A stretch of DNA of 64,000 nt from Hyphomicrobiales bacterium (GCA_900473805.1 UCMS01000006.1:419736-483735), one strand, 5' to 3'; shown: positions 1 through 9,865, counted from the stretch's first letter. Program-made: numbers and translations. The notes: generated by a model from the sequence alone, not told the origin.

Positions 1-703
1 GATGGGCGTGGAACTGGTCGAAGGCTCGGACCTGCGCGTCATCGATGGCAAGGTGAAGATGCGCACGACGCGCGGCTATGAGGCCATCGATGTGCTCTAC
101 CGCCGCGTCGACGACGACTTCCTCGATCCCTTGACCTTCCGGCCGGATAGCTGCCTCGGCGTGCCCGGCATCATGGATGTCTACCGCGCCGGCAACATCA
201 CGATCGCCAATGCGCCCGGCACCGGCATCTCGGATGACAAGGCGATCTACAGCTACATGCCGGAAATCGTCGAATTCTACACCGGCCGCAAGGCGCTCCT
301 GGAAAACGTGCCCACTTGGCGGTGCTCGGAAGCCGACAGCCTCAAATACGTGCTGGAGCACCTTGAAGAGCTGGTGGTCAAGGAAGTCCATGGCTCCGGC
401 GGCTACGGCATGCTGGTCGGCCCGACTGCTTCGAAGAAGGAGCGCGCCGATTTCGCCGACAAGCTGAAGGCCCGCCCCTCGAACTACATCGCCCAGCCGA
501 CGCTGTCGCTGTCGACCGTGCCGATCCTCGTCAACAAGGGGATTGCGCCCCGTCACGTCGACCTTCGTCCTTATGTCCTCGTCTCCGACAAGGTGCAGAT
601 CATCCCCGGCGGTCTGACCCGCGTGGCCCTCAAGCAGGGTTCGCTCGTGGTCAATTCCAGCCAGGGCGGCGGCACCAAGGACACCTGGGTACTGGAGGAC
701 TGA
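1..703 (+). CDS. Circularly permuted ATP-grasp type 2 protein (C-terminal part; 5' end outside window)
   Basis: The visible 233 residues are the C-terminal half of a circularly permuted ATP-grasp enzyme; reading is open to the window edge, so the true start lies upstream. Features seen are the [11 protein letters not shown] segment, the nucleotide-binding stretch [17 protein letters not shown], and the tail [21 protein letters not shown] typical of this family. ATP-grasp enzymes form amide or peptide bonds through acyl-phosphate intermediates, and this family is predicted to ligate or modify peptides; its substrate is unknown. The alpha-E gene starts 2 bases after the stop and a transglutaminase-like gene follows, the usual conserved trio. 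The family assignment is firm; the biochemical role is inferred. Confidence 0.9.
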   Translation, partial: MGVELVEGSDLRVIDGKVKMRTTRGYEAIDVLYRRVDDDFLDPLTFRPDSCLGVPGIMDVYRAGNITIANAPGTGISDDKAIYSYMPEIVEFYTGRKALLENVPTWRCSEADSLKYVLEHLEELVVKEVHGSGGYGMLVGPTASKKERADFADKLKARPSNYIAQPTLSLSTVPILVNKGIAPRHVDLRPYVLVSDKVQIIPGGLTRVALKQGSLVVNSSQGGGTKDTWVLED

Positions 704-704
704 C

Positions 705-1652
705 ATGGTCATGCTCGGAAGAACTGCCAACGGCCTCTTTTGGATGTTCCGCTACATCGAGAGAGCCGAAAACATCGCCCGCCTCGTCGATGCGGGCCTG
801 CGCATGTCGCTGACCCGCACCGGCGCCTCGGACGAGGACTGGGATGCGGTGTTGAAGAGCGCCGACGTGCGCCCGCTGTTTGCCGAGCGCCACGGCAAGG
901 TGACCGCCTCTGATGCCATCGACTTCCTTCTGCGCGACACGACCAATCCGTCGAGTGTCATGTCCTGCATCGACGCCGGTCGCAACAATGCCCGCATGGT
1001 GCGCACGGCCCTGACCCGCGAAACCTGGGAAGCGACCAACGAGTGCTGGATCGAGCTCAAGCAAATGCTCGCTCGCAAGCTGAAATCGGCCGACCTGCCC
1101 GAGGTCATCGACACGGTGAAGCGCCAGGCCGGGCTGATCCGTGGCGCTTTCCACGGGTCGATGCTGCGCAACGAGATCTACAACTTTGCCCGCATCGGCA
1201 CCTTTATCGAACGTGCCGACAACACGAGCCGCATCCTTGATGTGAAATACTACGTGCTCTTGCCGGCGATCACCCACGTCGGCTCCTCGCTCGACAACAT
1301 GCAGTGGGAATCGATCCTGCGCTCGGTGTCCGCCCATCGCTCCTATCGCTGGGTCTATGACGGCGAATACAAGGCCGCCAACATTGCGGACTTCCTGATC
1401 CTCAACGGCCAGATGCCCCGCTCGCTCGCTTATTGCTACGAGAAGATCACCTCCAACCTCGGCTATCTCGCCAAGGACTATGATCACCGGCTGCCGGCGC
1501 ACGAGACGGCGGACAGCGTCGTCAAGACGCTGAAGTCGACCACGATCGGCGCAATCATGGACCAGGGTCTGCACGAATTCCTCGATGGCTTCATCGCCAG
1601 CAACAATCAGCTGGGCAACGAAATCACCGAAGGCTACCGGTTCTACAGCTGA
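705..1652 (+). CDS. Alpha-E domain protein (DUF403)
   Basis: A 315-residue, mostly helical protein that begins with LGRTANGLFWMFRYIERAEN, the N-terminal signature of the alpha-E (DUF403) family. The start is supported by a GGAGG ribosome-binding site inside the end of the preceding gene, 6 bases before the ATG. Alpha-E proteins occur next to circularly permuted ATP-grasp and transglutaminase-like genes and are thought to work with them in a peptide-tagging or peptide-modifying pathway. No catalytic activity has been firmly assigned. Tight spacing on both sides suggests one transcript. Confidence 0.92.
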   Translation: MVMLGRTANGLFWMFRYIERAENIARLVDAGLRMSLTRTGASDEDWDAVLKSADVRPLFAERHGKVTASDAIDFLLRDTTNPSSVMSCIDAGRNNARMVRTALTRETWEATNECWIELKQMLARKLKSADLPEVIDTVKRQAGLIRGAFHGSMLRNEIYNFARIGTFIERADNTSRILDVKYYVLLPAITHVGSSLDNMQWESILRSVSAHRSYRWVYDGEYKAANIADFLILNGQMPRSLAYCYEKITSNLGYLAKDYDHRLPAHETADSVVKTLKSTTIGAIMDQGLHEFLDGFIASNNQLGNEITEGYRFYS

Positions 1653-1666
1653 GCAGGAATGATCCC

Positions 1667-2491
1667 ATGCGTCTGCGCATCACCCACACCACCGAGTATC
1701 GTTACGACGACCCGGTGCCGTATTCGCTGCAGCGCCTGCGGCTGACCCCTTGCAGCCTGCCCGGCCAGACCGTGCACTCCTGGAACATCGCCGTCGACGG
1801 CGCGAAGGTCGAAGCCGGCTTCAATGACCAGTTCGGCAACCATACCCATCTCGTTTCGACCGACGGACCGAGCCACAGCATCCATATTGTCGCAAGTGGC
1901 GAAGTCGACACGGAAGACCGCGCCGGTGTCTTCGGCCCTCACCTCGGCTACGTGCCCCTCTGGCTCTATCTGCGTGACACGCCGCGCACAAAGCCCGGCA
2001 AGTTGACGCGCGAGCTGATGCGCGGCCTGACCGGGGACAACGAGCTTGCGAAAATGCACGACCTGATGGGCAAACTGCACGCAGCCGTCGCCTATGAGAC
2101 CGGCACGACGGACACCGAGACGACGGCCGAACAGGCGCTCGAGGCCGGCCGCGGCGTCTGTCAGGATCACGCCCATGTCTTCATTGCGGTTGCCCGGCTG
2201 ATGAACCTGCCGGCCCGTTATGTTTCCGGCTATCTTCTGATGGATGACAGGGCCGAGCAGACGGCCACGCATGCCTGGGCGGACGTGCATCTGCCGGGTC
2301 TCGGCTGGGTCGGCTTCGACGCCGCCAACAACCATTGTCCGGACACCCGCTATGTCCGCATCGCGACCGGCCTCTGCTACGCCGATGCCGCTCCGGTCTC
2401 CGGCCTGCGGCTGGGCCGTGCCAGCGAACAGCTGGGCGTGAAGGTGGTCGTTGAGGAAAGCGGCCAGAGCCAGAGCCAGTCGCAGGGCTGA
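1667..2491 (+). CDS. Transglutaminase-like cysteine protease family protein
   Basis: A 274-residue protein with a bacterial transglutaminase-like N-terminal beta domain (MRLRITHTTEYRYDDPV) and a transglutaminase/protease core. The likely catalytic triad is visible: Cys in GRGVCQDHAHVF, His in THAWADVHLP and Asp in GWVGFDAANN. The C-terminus ends in a Ser/Gln-rich tail. It has no signal peptide, so it is probably cytoplasmic. It is the third gene of the ATP-grasp / alpha-E set, in which it would plausibly cleave or transfer peptides. AGGA upstream of the ATG supports the start. Confidence 0.92.
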   Translation: MRLRITHTTEYRYDDPVPYSLQRLRLTPCSLPGQTVHSWNIAVDGAKVEAGFNDQFGNHTHLVSTDGPSHSIHIVASGEVDTEDRAGVFGPHLGYVPLWLYLRDTPRTKPGKLTRELMRGLTGDNELAKMHDLMGKLHAAVAYETGTTDTETTAEQALEAGRGVCQDHAHVFIAVARLMNLPARYVSGYLLMDDRAEQTATHAWADVHLPGLGWVGFDAANNHCPDTRYVRIATGLCYADAAPVSGLRLGRASEQLGVKVVVEESGQSQSQSQG

Positions 2492-2610
2492 ACCGAAACG
2501 GCAACCAGCCACGAATGTCGAGGCTGTTTCATCGCCCCCGCAAGGTTCGCGCCATGGCGGCATGGTCTGGTCCACGGCCAACCCAGATGGCCCCTCCGCA
2601 CAGAAGGGGC

Positions 2611-3078
2611 ATGAAAAGGCCGCCGATGCTGTTTGGCAAATCGCTGTTTCAATCGGTCGTGGACCGCCTCGCCGAAGAGCAGGCGCAGGAGGAACCGTTA
2701 CCCGAGCCGCGTTTTCGCATTGATGGCCTCGCAGCGAGTTACGCACCGGAACGGGTTCCGTCCGCGCCGGAAGACGTCGACCGGCGTCGCGAGGCCTATC
2801 TCTTCCTGATGGGCGATGACGATGCCCCGCAGCTCGCCCCCGAGCCGCCGCAGCCCGAAAATCCGAGCTGGCTGGACCGGCTCTCGATCGAGGACATCGC
2901 CGCCGATCTTGCGATTGCCGCCGAAGACGATCGCGACAGCCTGCAGGAAAAGCGCCGCGCATTCGCGCGGCTCAACCATCCCGACCGCATTCATCCGGAT
3001 TTCCGCAATCAGGCGACAACCCGCATGAAGGTCGCCAATCTCCTGATCGACGAGGCGCTCTCGCGCTGTCGGCGGTAA
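2611..3078 (+). CDS. Hypothetical protein with J-domain-like C-terminus
   Basis: The protein is about 155 residues. The N-terminal two thirds are acidic and Pro/Glu-rich. The last ~50 residues contain LNHPDRIHPDFRNQ followed by a helix (MKVANLLIDEAL), which resembles the HPD loop and helix III of a J-domain. This suggests contact with an Hsp70-type chaperone, but helix II is not convincing and the match is partial. The start is uncertain: in-frame ATGs lie at 2554, 2587, 2611 and 2626, and the purine-rich GAAGGGG at 2603-2609 is poorly spaced for all of them. It follows the transglutaminase gene by about 120 bases and could belong to the same unit. Confidence 0.65.
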   Translation: MKRPPMLFGKSLFQSVVDRLAEEQAQEEPLPEPRFRIDGLAASYAPERVPSAPEDVDRRREAYLFLMGDDDAPQLAPEPPQPENPSWLDRLSIEDIAADLAIAAEDDRDSLQEKRRAFARLNHPDRIHPDFRNQATTRMKVANLLIDEALSRCRR

Positions 3079-3093
3079 AACGGCTGGCAGGGC

Positions 3094-3561
3094 TCAGTCG
3101 TAGAAGCGACGGAGCAAACGGTTGACGTTGTCGCGTTCGGCAACCCCACCGAGCTGCTCGAGCACCCATTGCTCGTGATCGTTCCAGATCGGCATCAGCT
3201 CCTGCAGATAATCAACGCCCGCCGCTGTCATGAACAGCGACTGCACGCGGCGGTCCGTCTCTGACTTGCGCCGTTCGATGAAGCCCTTGTTCTCCAGCCC
3301 GTCGACGATTGCGACAAAATTCGCCCGCTGGATGCCCAGCGCCTCTGCGACTTCGCTCTGCTTCGCCCCTTCGTTACGGGTGAGCAGCAAAAGAACTGCA
3401 AAATCGGTAGGTCGCAATCCCTTGGAAGAAAAAGCTTCGTTAAAATGTTGAAAAACCGCCAGTTGAGCCCGCCTCAACCGATAGCCGACAGCGTCCTCCA
3501 TCGCGGAGAAGTCGAGCTTGCTATGGTTTCCCGTGAGTTCGCCATTCATCAAATCCGGCAT
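3094..3561 (-). CDS. MarR-family transcriptional regulator
   Basis: A 155-residue winged-helix protein. The helix-turn-helix reads SEVAEALGIQRANFVAIVDGLENKG and is followed by the wing FIERRKSETDRRVQ, with the DRR motif typical of MarR proteins. N- and C-terminal helices would form the dimer interface. MarR proteins usually repress a neighbouring transporter or enzyme gene and are released by small phenolic ligands. Here the neighbours are a tRNA gene and a convergent J-like gene, so no target is evident. An in-frame ATG at 3549 is an alternative start; neither has a strong ribosome-binding site. Confidence 0.88.
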   Translation of the reverse strand: MPDLMNGELTGNHSKLDFSAMEDAVGYRLRRAQLAVFQHFNEAFSSKGLRPTDFAVLLLLTRNEGAKQSEVAEALGIQRANFVAIVDGLENKGFIERRKSETDRRVQSLFMTAAGVDYLQELMPIWNDHEQWVLEQLGGVAERDNVNRLLRRFYD

Positions 3562-3893
3562 TTGTTCGCCATTGTTCGTTGCCCCTGGTACCGCCGCCCC
3601 CCGGCAGCTACCCTTATGGCAGCGATCTTAGCGGCAAAAAGCAACACCACAAGACACGAACACCAAGTGACACGCCGGAAATCGGCGTTTTTGATCATAA
3701 TTCGACCATTTTATCCGCAAGACCCTGAAAAATTAGGGGTCCATCTCTCGGAAACTGAGCGATGAACAGCCATTTCTCGTTGACGTCCCACGCCGTGGAG
3801 AAAGCGCAGCTGCGCGCTTTTTGCGATTGAAGGCAACCGCCGACTGCGCTATGACCGCAGTCGGAACGGTCGAGTCAAACTCTGCCGTCGGAA
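3562..3893. other. Intergenic region between marR-like gene and tRNA-Arg
   Basis: About 330 bases with no convincing gene. It is AT-richer than its surroundings between 3630 and 3740, as expected for the divergent promoters of the MarR gene and the tRNA. No operator could be assigned. Confidence 0.5.
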
Positions 3894-3970
3894 GCACCCG
3901 TAGCTCAGCTGGATAGAGTGTTGGATTCCGATTCCAAAGGTCACAGGTTCGAATCCTGTCGGGTGCGCCA
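3894..3970 (+). tRNA. tRNA-Arg (anticodon CCG)
   Basis: A 77-base cloverleaf folds by eye. The acceptor stem pairs GCACCCG with CGGGTGC. The D-arm region is GCTCAGCTGGATAGAGT. The anticodon stem TTGGA/TCCAA closes loop TTCCGAT, placing CCG at positions 34-36. The T-arm is ACAGG-TTCGAAT-CCTGT, followed by discriminator G and an encoded CCA. CCG reads the arginine codon CGG. Confidence 0.97.
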
Positions 3971-4070
3971 TTTCTCACAAATCTAAACATTGTTATGCAA
4001 TCAGCGCTGGTGCATGCGTCGCAGTCCGCCTTCAGCGAACCGCGCGCCGCGACCTCCGTCCGTGCTCCGC

Positions 4071-5693
<1,623 letters not shown>

Positions 5694-5779
5694 GGTCGCG
5701 GCGCCTGCTGGAATTCGGCGTCCTTATGGCATGCAGCCACACGTCTGTCCCTGATTTTTTTGCGCTGCGGGAAGGCCGC

Positions 5780-6397
5780 CTATCGCCCGGGCGTCAGCCC
5801 GCTGACGGCACTTGGCAGCGCGACATCGCCCGCAGCGAGCTCGCGGCGGCGCCGGAGCGCCCGGCAGAGCGTGGCGCGGCTGATGCCCTGTTGCCGGGCG
5901 GCATCGGCAAGCGAAAGCCCGCCCCGAGCCATGCGGTCGACCGCGGCATTCAGATCATCAGGCCGGAGTTTGCTGGGCCGGCCGATGTTTCGTCCGCGCA
6001 GGCGCGCGGCAGCCATGCCCGCCCGGGTGCGTTCTGAGATCAGTCCGCGCTCGAATTCGGCCAGGGCCCCCATGATATGGAAGATAAGGAGCCCCCCGGC
6101 CGAGCCCGTGTCGATCGCTTCCGTGACGGAATAGAGCGCAATGCCCCGGCGGCCGAAGTCGTTGACCAGTTCGATCAGATGCGACAGCGACCGGCCGAGG
6201 CGATCGAGACGCCAGATGACCAGCGTATCGCCGGACCGCAACACGGCCATGGCTTCAGCCAGTCCAGGACGCTGCCGTTGCGCGCCGGAATGTCCCAGAT
6301 CGGAAAAGATCTTCTCGCACCCGGCAGCCCCCAAAGCCTTGAGTTGCATGTCGACATTTTGATCAAGCGTCGACACCCGCGCGTATCCGATCCGCAT
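5780..6397 (-). CDS. Serine recombinase (resolvase / DNA invertase family)
   Basis: A 205-residue protein starting MRIGYARVSTLDQN, with the catalytic serine in YARVS. It has the conserved block IWRLDRLGRSLSHLI, the E-helix segment GALAEFERGLISERT, and a C-terminal DNA-binding HTH (LSLADAARQQGISRATL). Length and layout match small Tn3-resolvase / Hin-type recombinases. The start at 6397 is chosen because GGAG lies about 6 bases upstream and the family begins at MRIGYARVST; longer readings add unrelated sequence. No transposase or inverted-repeat ends were seen nearby, so it may be a domesticated or remnant mobile gene. Confidence 0.92.
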   Translation of the reverse strand: MRIGYARVSTLDQNVDMQLKALGAAGCEKIFSDLGHSGAQRQRPGLAEAMAVLRSGDTLVIWRLDRLGRSLSHLIELVNDFGRRGIALYSVTEAIDTGSAGGLLIFHIMGALAEFERGLISERTRAGMAAARLRGRNIGRPSKLRPDDLNAAVDRMARGGLSLADAARQQGISRATLCRALRRRRELAAGDVALPSAVSGLTPGR

Positions 6398-6728
6398 AAG
6401 CTCTCCGAAATCCTTTCCCGCCAATGATTTGACCGGATCTCCGGCGCACCGGAACGACAACGGCACAGTATCACAATGGTTCCCTTTTAAGCACAGCAGG
6501 TTGACTTGGTCAACGAAAAATACACGCATGAGATGCATTTGTCATTGCCCTCTTGAAACCGGGCATGCCATATTTCCCACCGACACGCGCAGACCAACAG
6601 CATCACAACCAAGGACCAATTTAAGCGCGACCAGGGCGAGGAATCGGGTTGTGCAAATGGGAACGGTTTCGAGACGCCGCGGGGGCGTCCGGCCGAAACA
6701 GGATCAACCGAACAGGAGGACTTTCAGC
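6398..6728. other. Intergenic region between recombinase and orphan gene
   Basis: About 330 bases that must hold the divergent promoters of the recombinase and the 6729 gene. It contains the palindrome listed at 6500-6514 and a smaller one (GCAT-GAG-ATGC, about 6528-6538). Resolvases often bind imperfect palindromes just upstream of their own gene, so a res-like site is possible. No gene seen. Confidence 0.5.
6500..6514. promoter_or_regulatory. Perfect palindrome GTTGAC-TTG-GTCAAC
   Basis: Six-base arms with a 3-base spacer, about 100 bases upstream of the recombinase start and 215 upstream of the orphan gene. It could be an operator or half of a resolvase site. Assignment is inference only. 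Confidence 0.35.
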
Positions 6729-7424
6729 ATGCCCAACTATTCGCTCACTCTGACCATCGACCCGACCGATCTGAACGTGATCAAGGCCGCCGGCCAGCGC
6801 ATCACTCTGGCCAAGCCGGTCGGCTCCGGCGATCCCAATGTCGTCTGGCTTTCGATCGATCCCTTCCAGTCGACCTCCGTCGAGTGGAAGGAGGATTACT
6901 GGATCTATGCCTCGACCACGGAAGTGGCGCAGGGCGCGGCGATCAACAAGCTGTCGGAAGTGACGCCCGGGCCGGCGCTGGATGCGGGCTATTACCCCTT
7001 CACACCGTCAGCCACCTTCGGCGTGTTCCAGAACGATTCGAGCGTCAATTCCGGCACTTTCGCCGCCGTCAACAACATGCCCTACAACCAGTATCCTGCT
7101 TTGACCTTCGGTCTGTCTCAGTCGGCCATGGTCAACAAGACGCCGGCGGAACGCAAGCCGATCTCGGCGCAGCTGGTGCCGTCGCAGAACCGCATCCAGA
7201 TGACGCCCTTCACCACGGTCTATGTCTGGCTGCAGAGCCAGTTCGCCAGCGAGACGATCATCACAAAGATCACCGGCAACACGGCGATCGCCAAGTTCGG
7301 CGGCGACGTCAGCGAGATCAGGCTGAAATACGACCCGACCCGCGGCGTCTTCGTGCCGGACCAGAAGTCCCACGATCTCCTGAAGATGGGTCTTATCGAA
7401 CTGCGCACGCCGCTGATCGTGTGA
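6729..7424 (+). CDS. Orphan hypothetical protein, predicted beta-rich, non-secreted
   Basis: A 231-residue protein beginning MPNYSLTLTIDPTDLN, preceded by a strong AGGAGGA ribosome-binding site 8 bases upstream. I do not recognise the family. It has no signal peptide, membrane segment or cysteine. It is rich in Thr, Ser, Val, Pro and Asn and shows alternating strand-like segments (NVVWLSIDPFQ, VEWKEDYWIYAST, TTVYVWLQSQF), so an all-beta fold of carbohydrate-binding or pore-forming type is conceivable. It is followed by a hairpin and then a secreted trypsin-like protease in the same orientation. Function unknown. Confidence 0.75.
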   Translation: MPNYSLTLTIDPTDLNVIKAAGQRITLAKPVGSGDPNVVWLSIDPFQSTSVEWKEDYWIYASTTEVAQGAAINKLSEVTPGPALDAGYYPFTPSATFGVFQNDSSVNSGTFAAVNNMPYNQYPALTFGLSQSAMVNKTPAERKPISAQLVPSQNRIQMTPFTTVYVWLQSQFASETIITKITGNTAIAKFGGDVSEIRLKYDPTRGVFVPDQKSHDLLKMGLIELRTPLIV

Positions 7425-7433
7425 TCTCCGTCG

Positions 7434-7460
7434 GGGATGCGGCAGCCCCCGCCGCATCCC
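7434..7460 (+). other. Intercistronic hairpin
   Basis: Arms GGGATGCGGC (7434-7443) and GCCGCATCCC (7451-7460) pair perfectly over 10 bases around a 7-base C-rich loop, starting 9 bases after the stop of the orphan gene. No U-run follows, so it is more likely an attenuator or mRNA-stabilising element than an intrinsic terminator. Confidence 0.6.
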
Positions 7461-7544
7461 TGCTCCGTGAAACAACCGCAACACATGTCTCGCCGGCAGA
7501 GGTCGACGTCGGCCTGGCTTGCCAGTCAGACAAGGAGAACATTC

Positions 7545-8495
7545 ATGCGCACCCATCTCAGACTTATCTGCATCATACTGGCCGGCCTCCTCACGACGAC
7601 AACAACGGGCTCAGCCGCACAGCTGGCAATCCAGAACCTGGATAACACGGGGTCAGACGTTCTTACCGAAGATCAGATGAACGAAGCCGAGCCCCTGCCA
7701 CTGCCTGTCATTACCGAGGAAGAGTTGAGGGACATGCAACGGCGCTTCCGGGAATTGAACCCGGACATTCCCGACCAGACCCCATCGGAGGCCACATCCC
7801 CCTCCCTCACCGCGCCCGGCGAACTGGAAAAAATTGCCGAGCCGCGTCTCGCTCCTCCCTACTGGAGCGCCGGTCGCCTGGTTTTCCGCACGGACGAAGG
7901 GAAACTCGGACGATGCACGGCGCAGTACATCGAAAATCTCAATGTGATTCTGACGGCCGCGCATTGTGTCCTGAGCCACAAGACCGGTCGTTGGTACACC
8001 GATTTCAGTTTCCAGCGCGCGCTCGCCGGCAATAAATCGCCGCAGATTGTCGGCTGGCGCTGCGTCTCGATCTACGACGCTTACCACAGCGACGGCGTCA
8101 ACTACGCCTATGACTATGCCTTCATCCTCGCGAGCGCCGATGACAAGCAGCGTCCGCTGGAAATGGCGACGGGCACCCCGGCATCCGCGCCGCTAACTGC
8201 AATCGGTTACCCACGAGACCTGGATGGTGGCCTTTTCATGTACAAGATCGACGGTTCGTGGACGAGGAACGTTGGTGGGATCGTCACTATGAGCGACAAT
8301 TCGCTCACCAAAGGAAGCAGCGGAGGAGCATGGTTCACGGCGTTCGAGGCCGGCGGTGGTGAACACAAAAACCAAGTCGTAAGCTTAAACTCACATCGTC
8401 TCAAGACCCGGCCAAACCAGTTGAACGGTCCACTTTTCACAGAGGACACGGTGACGCTCAAGAACCACGTCCGTGACGCTTTGTGCCTGGACTGA
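7545..8495 (+). CDS. Secreted trypsin-like serine protease (S1 family)
   Basis: A 316-residue protein. The start at 7545 has AAGGAG 7 bases upstream and opens a Sec signal peptide (MRTHLRLICIILAGLL, cleavage near GSAAQ). An acidic, Pro-rich pro-region of about 70 residues follows, then the protease domain. The catalytic triad is visible: His140 in LTAAHC, Asp190 in YDYAFIL and Ser259 in GSSGGAW. Cysteines flanking the His suggest disulfides, consistent with export. It should be periplasmic or extracellular. It lies 120 bases downstream of the orphan gene at 6729, which may be its substrate, partner or simply a co-acquired gene. Confidence 0.9.
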   Translation: MRTHLRLICIILAGLLTTTTTGSAAQLAIQNLDNTGSDVLTEDQMNEAEPLPLPVITEEELRDMQRRFRELNPDIPDQTPSEATSPSLTAPGELEKIAEPRLAPPYWSAGRLVFRTDEGKLGRCTAQYIENLNVILTAAHCVLSHKTGRWYTDFSFQRALAGNKSPQIVGWRCVSIYDAYHSDGVNYAYDYAFILASADDKQRPLEMATGTPASAPLTAIGYPRDLDGGLFMYKIDGSWTRNVGGIVTMSDNSLTKGSSGGAWFTAFEAGGGEHKNQVVSLNSHRLKTRPNQLNGPLFTEDTVTLKNHVRDALCLD

Positions 8496-8543
8496 CCATC
8501 GCCACTCCACCCGGCCTGTCAGCCACACTGGCCGGCATTCCCA

Positions 8544-8580
8544 GGCGCCGCGCATTTTGCCGCGGCGCCGACCATTTTCC
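8544..8580 (+). terminator. Probable intrinsic terminator after the protease gene
   Basis: Stem GGCGCCGCG (8544-8552) pairs with CGCGGCGCC (8561-8569) around CATTTTGC. A weak T-rich stretch (CCATTTTCC) follows. It lies about 50 bases after the protease stop. Confidence 0.6.
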
Positions 8581-8585
8581 TCGCC

Positions 8586-9020
8586 ATGGCTTTCCGTTAT
8601 GAACGCTTCATGACCGACACAGCAGAACAGACAGCCACCGAGACCATCACCCTCTACGAAGCCATCGGCGGCGATGCGACCGTCAAGGCGCTGACCGACC
8701 GTTTCTACGAATTGATGGATACGCTTCCAGAAGCTGCCCATTGCCGGGCCGTGCACCCGCCGGATCTCGCCGGCAGCGCCGAGAAGTTTTACGAATATCT
8801 GACCGGCTATCTCGGCGGCCCCCCGATCTACATGGAAAAGCGGGGGCACCCCATGCTGAGGCGGCGCCATTTCGTCGCCGAGATCGGCCCGGTGGAGCGC
8901 GACGAGTGGCTTCTCTGCTTCCGTCGAGCCATGGATGAAACGATCGAGAACCCGAAGCTGCGCGACATCATCTGGCCGCCGGTCGAGAAACTCGCCTTTC
9001 ACATGCAGAACAAGGAATGA
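8586..9020 (+). CDS. Group II truncated hemoglobin (trHbO type)
   Basis: At most 144 residues. It has the 2/2 globin features TLYEAIGGD, the RRRHF segment carrying the proximal histidine, and Trp at the G8 position (DEWLLCF), which marks group II. Such proteins bind O2 or NO and protect against nitrosative or oxidative stress. The start is uncertain: ATG at 8610 (MTDTAEQT) looks more like the family N-terminus, but neither ATG has a clear ribosome-binding site. The stop overlaps the next gene's first possible ATG. Confidence 0.92.
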   Translation: MAFRYERFMTDTAEQTATETITLYEAIGGDATVKALTDRFYELMDTLPEAAHCRAVHPPDLAGSAEKFYEYLTGYLGGPPIYMEKRGHPMLRRRHFVAEIGPVERDEWLLCFRRAMDETIENPKLRDIIWPPVEKLAFHMQNKE

Positions 9021-9025
9021 GCCCG

Positions 9026-9388
9026 ATGCCGATCTGGCGAGACACGCGTTGGGCAACAGCGGCAGCCGGTTTGATCGGCGCTGCCGGCGTGGCCCTGGCT
9101 GCGGCAGCGAGCCATGCCGGCGGCGAACACCTGTTACGGCCGGCATCGACGATCTGCCTGGCCCATGCGCCGGCCCTGCTCGCCCTTGCGCTGGCGGGCG
9201 ACAAGATCAGGTGGGCCGGCCTTGCGGCACTCGCCATGACGATCGGCACGCTTCTGTTTGCCGGAGACCTCGCCGCACGGCAGTTTTTCGGCCAGGGCCT
9301 GTTTCCTATGGCAGCACCAAGCGGCGGCCTGACGCTCATCGCGTCCTGGCTGCTGCTCGTGGCAAGCACGGTGATGCGAAACCGCTAA
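9026..9388 (+). CDS. DUF423-like small membrane protein
   Basis: A 120-residue protein with four hydrophobic helices (AAAGLIGAAGVALAAAA, LAHAPALLALALAG, GLAALAMTIGTLLFAGD, GLTLIASWLLLVAS) and the G-A-A-G-V/AHAP patterns of DUF423 inner-membrane proteins. The role is unknown. The start at 9026 is preferred because AAGGA lies 9 bases upstream; an in-frame ATG at 9017 overlaps the hemoglobin stop. Probably co-transcribed with the hemoglobin gene. Confidence 0.82.
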   Translation: MPIWRDTRWATAAAGLIGAAGVALAAAASHAGGEHLLRPASTICLAHAPALLALALAGDKIRWAGLAALAMTIGTLLFAGDLAARQFFGQGLFPMAAPSGGLTLIASWLLLVASTVMRNR

Positions 9389-9433
9389 GCCTGCGGGTGC
9401 GCGGCATCCGGGTCGACCAGATCTCGAAAATAA

Positions 9434-9820
9434 TTAGTGGGTGACGGCGGCCAGTGCCGAACCGCCGAACATCAGCAGATTGCCATGCGGATCGCGGATG
9501 TGGAACCGCATCTCGCCGCCGCAGGTATCGGACGGACGGATCGCATCGATCCCCCGGTCACGGAAGTCCTGGTAAATTTCGCCGGGAGCATCTGCGCGGA
9601 AAAAGACGGAACTGTTCTGGCATTGAACTGGATCGTCGCTCAGCCAGAAATGCAGCTCCATGCCGCCTCTGCGCACAACGAGATAATCCAGCCCATCCAT
9701 GCCGACATCCTCGAAGCCAAGAGTACCCACGTAAAAACTGCGGGTTTCCGAGAAGTCGAGAGACGGAAGAATGGGCACGGCGTTGAGGATCGTCTTCGCA
9801 ACAGGGTGCTGAGCGTTCAT
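9434..9820 (-). CDS. VOC-family protein (glyoxalase / bleomycin-resistance fold)
   Basis: A 128-residue single VOC module with paired beta-alpha-beta-beta-beta units. Visible family elements are the start NAVPILPSLDFSETRSFY, ELHFWLSDD, and the C-terminal DPHGNLLMFG. Small VOC proteins include bleomycin-binding proteins, glyoxalase-like enzymes and antioxidant proteins. The C-terminus has HIRDPHGNLL rather than a clear Glu metal ligand, so a binding protein is as likely as an enzyme. AGAGGA upstream supports the ATG at 9820. Confidence 0.88.
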   Translation of the reverse strand: MNAQHPVAKTILNAVPILPSLDFSETRSFYVGTLGFEDVGMDGLDYLVVRRGGMELHFWLSDDPVQCQNSSVFFRADAPGEIYQDFRDRGIDAIRPSDTCGGEMRFHIRDPHGNLLMFGGSALAAVTH

Positions 9821-9865
9821 GCGGATAGTTCCTCTGCTTCCCGCATGAGAGTGAAAACGAAACGA

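Noticed and set aside
6500-6514. GTTGAC-TTG-GTCAAC as a RutR operator
   Set aside because: The spacing is too short for the RutR consensus and no pyrimidine gene is near.
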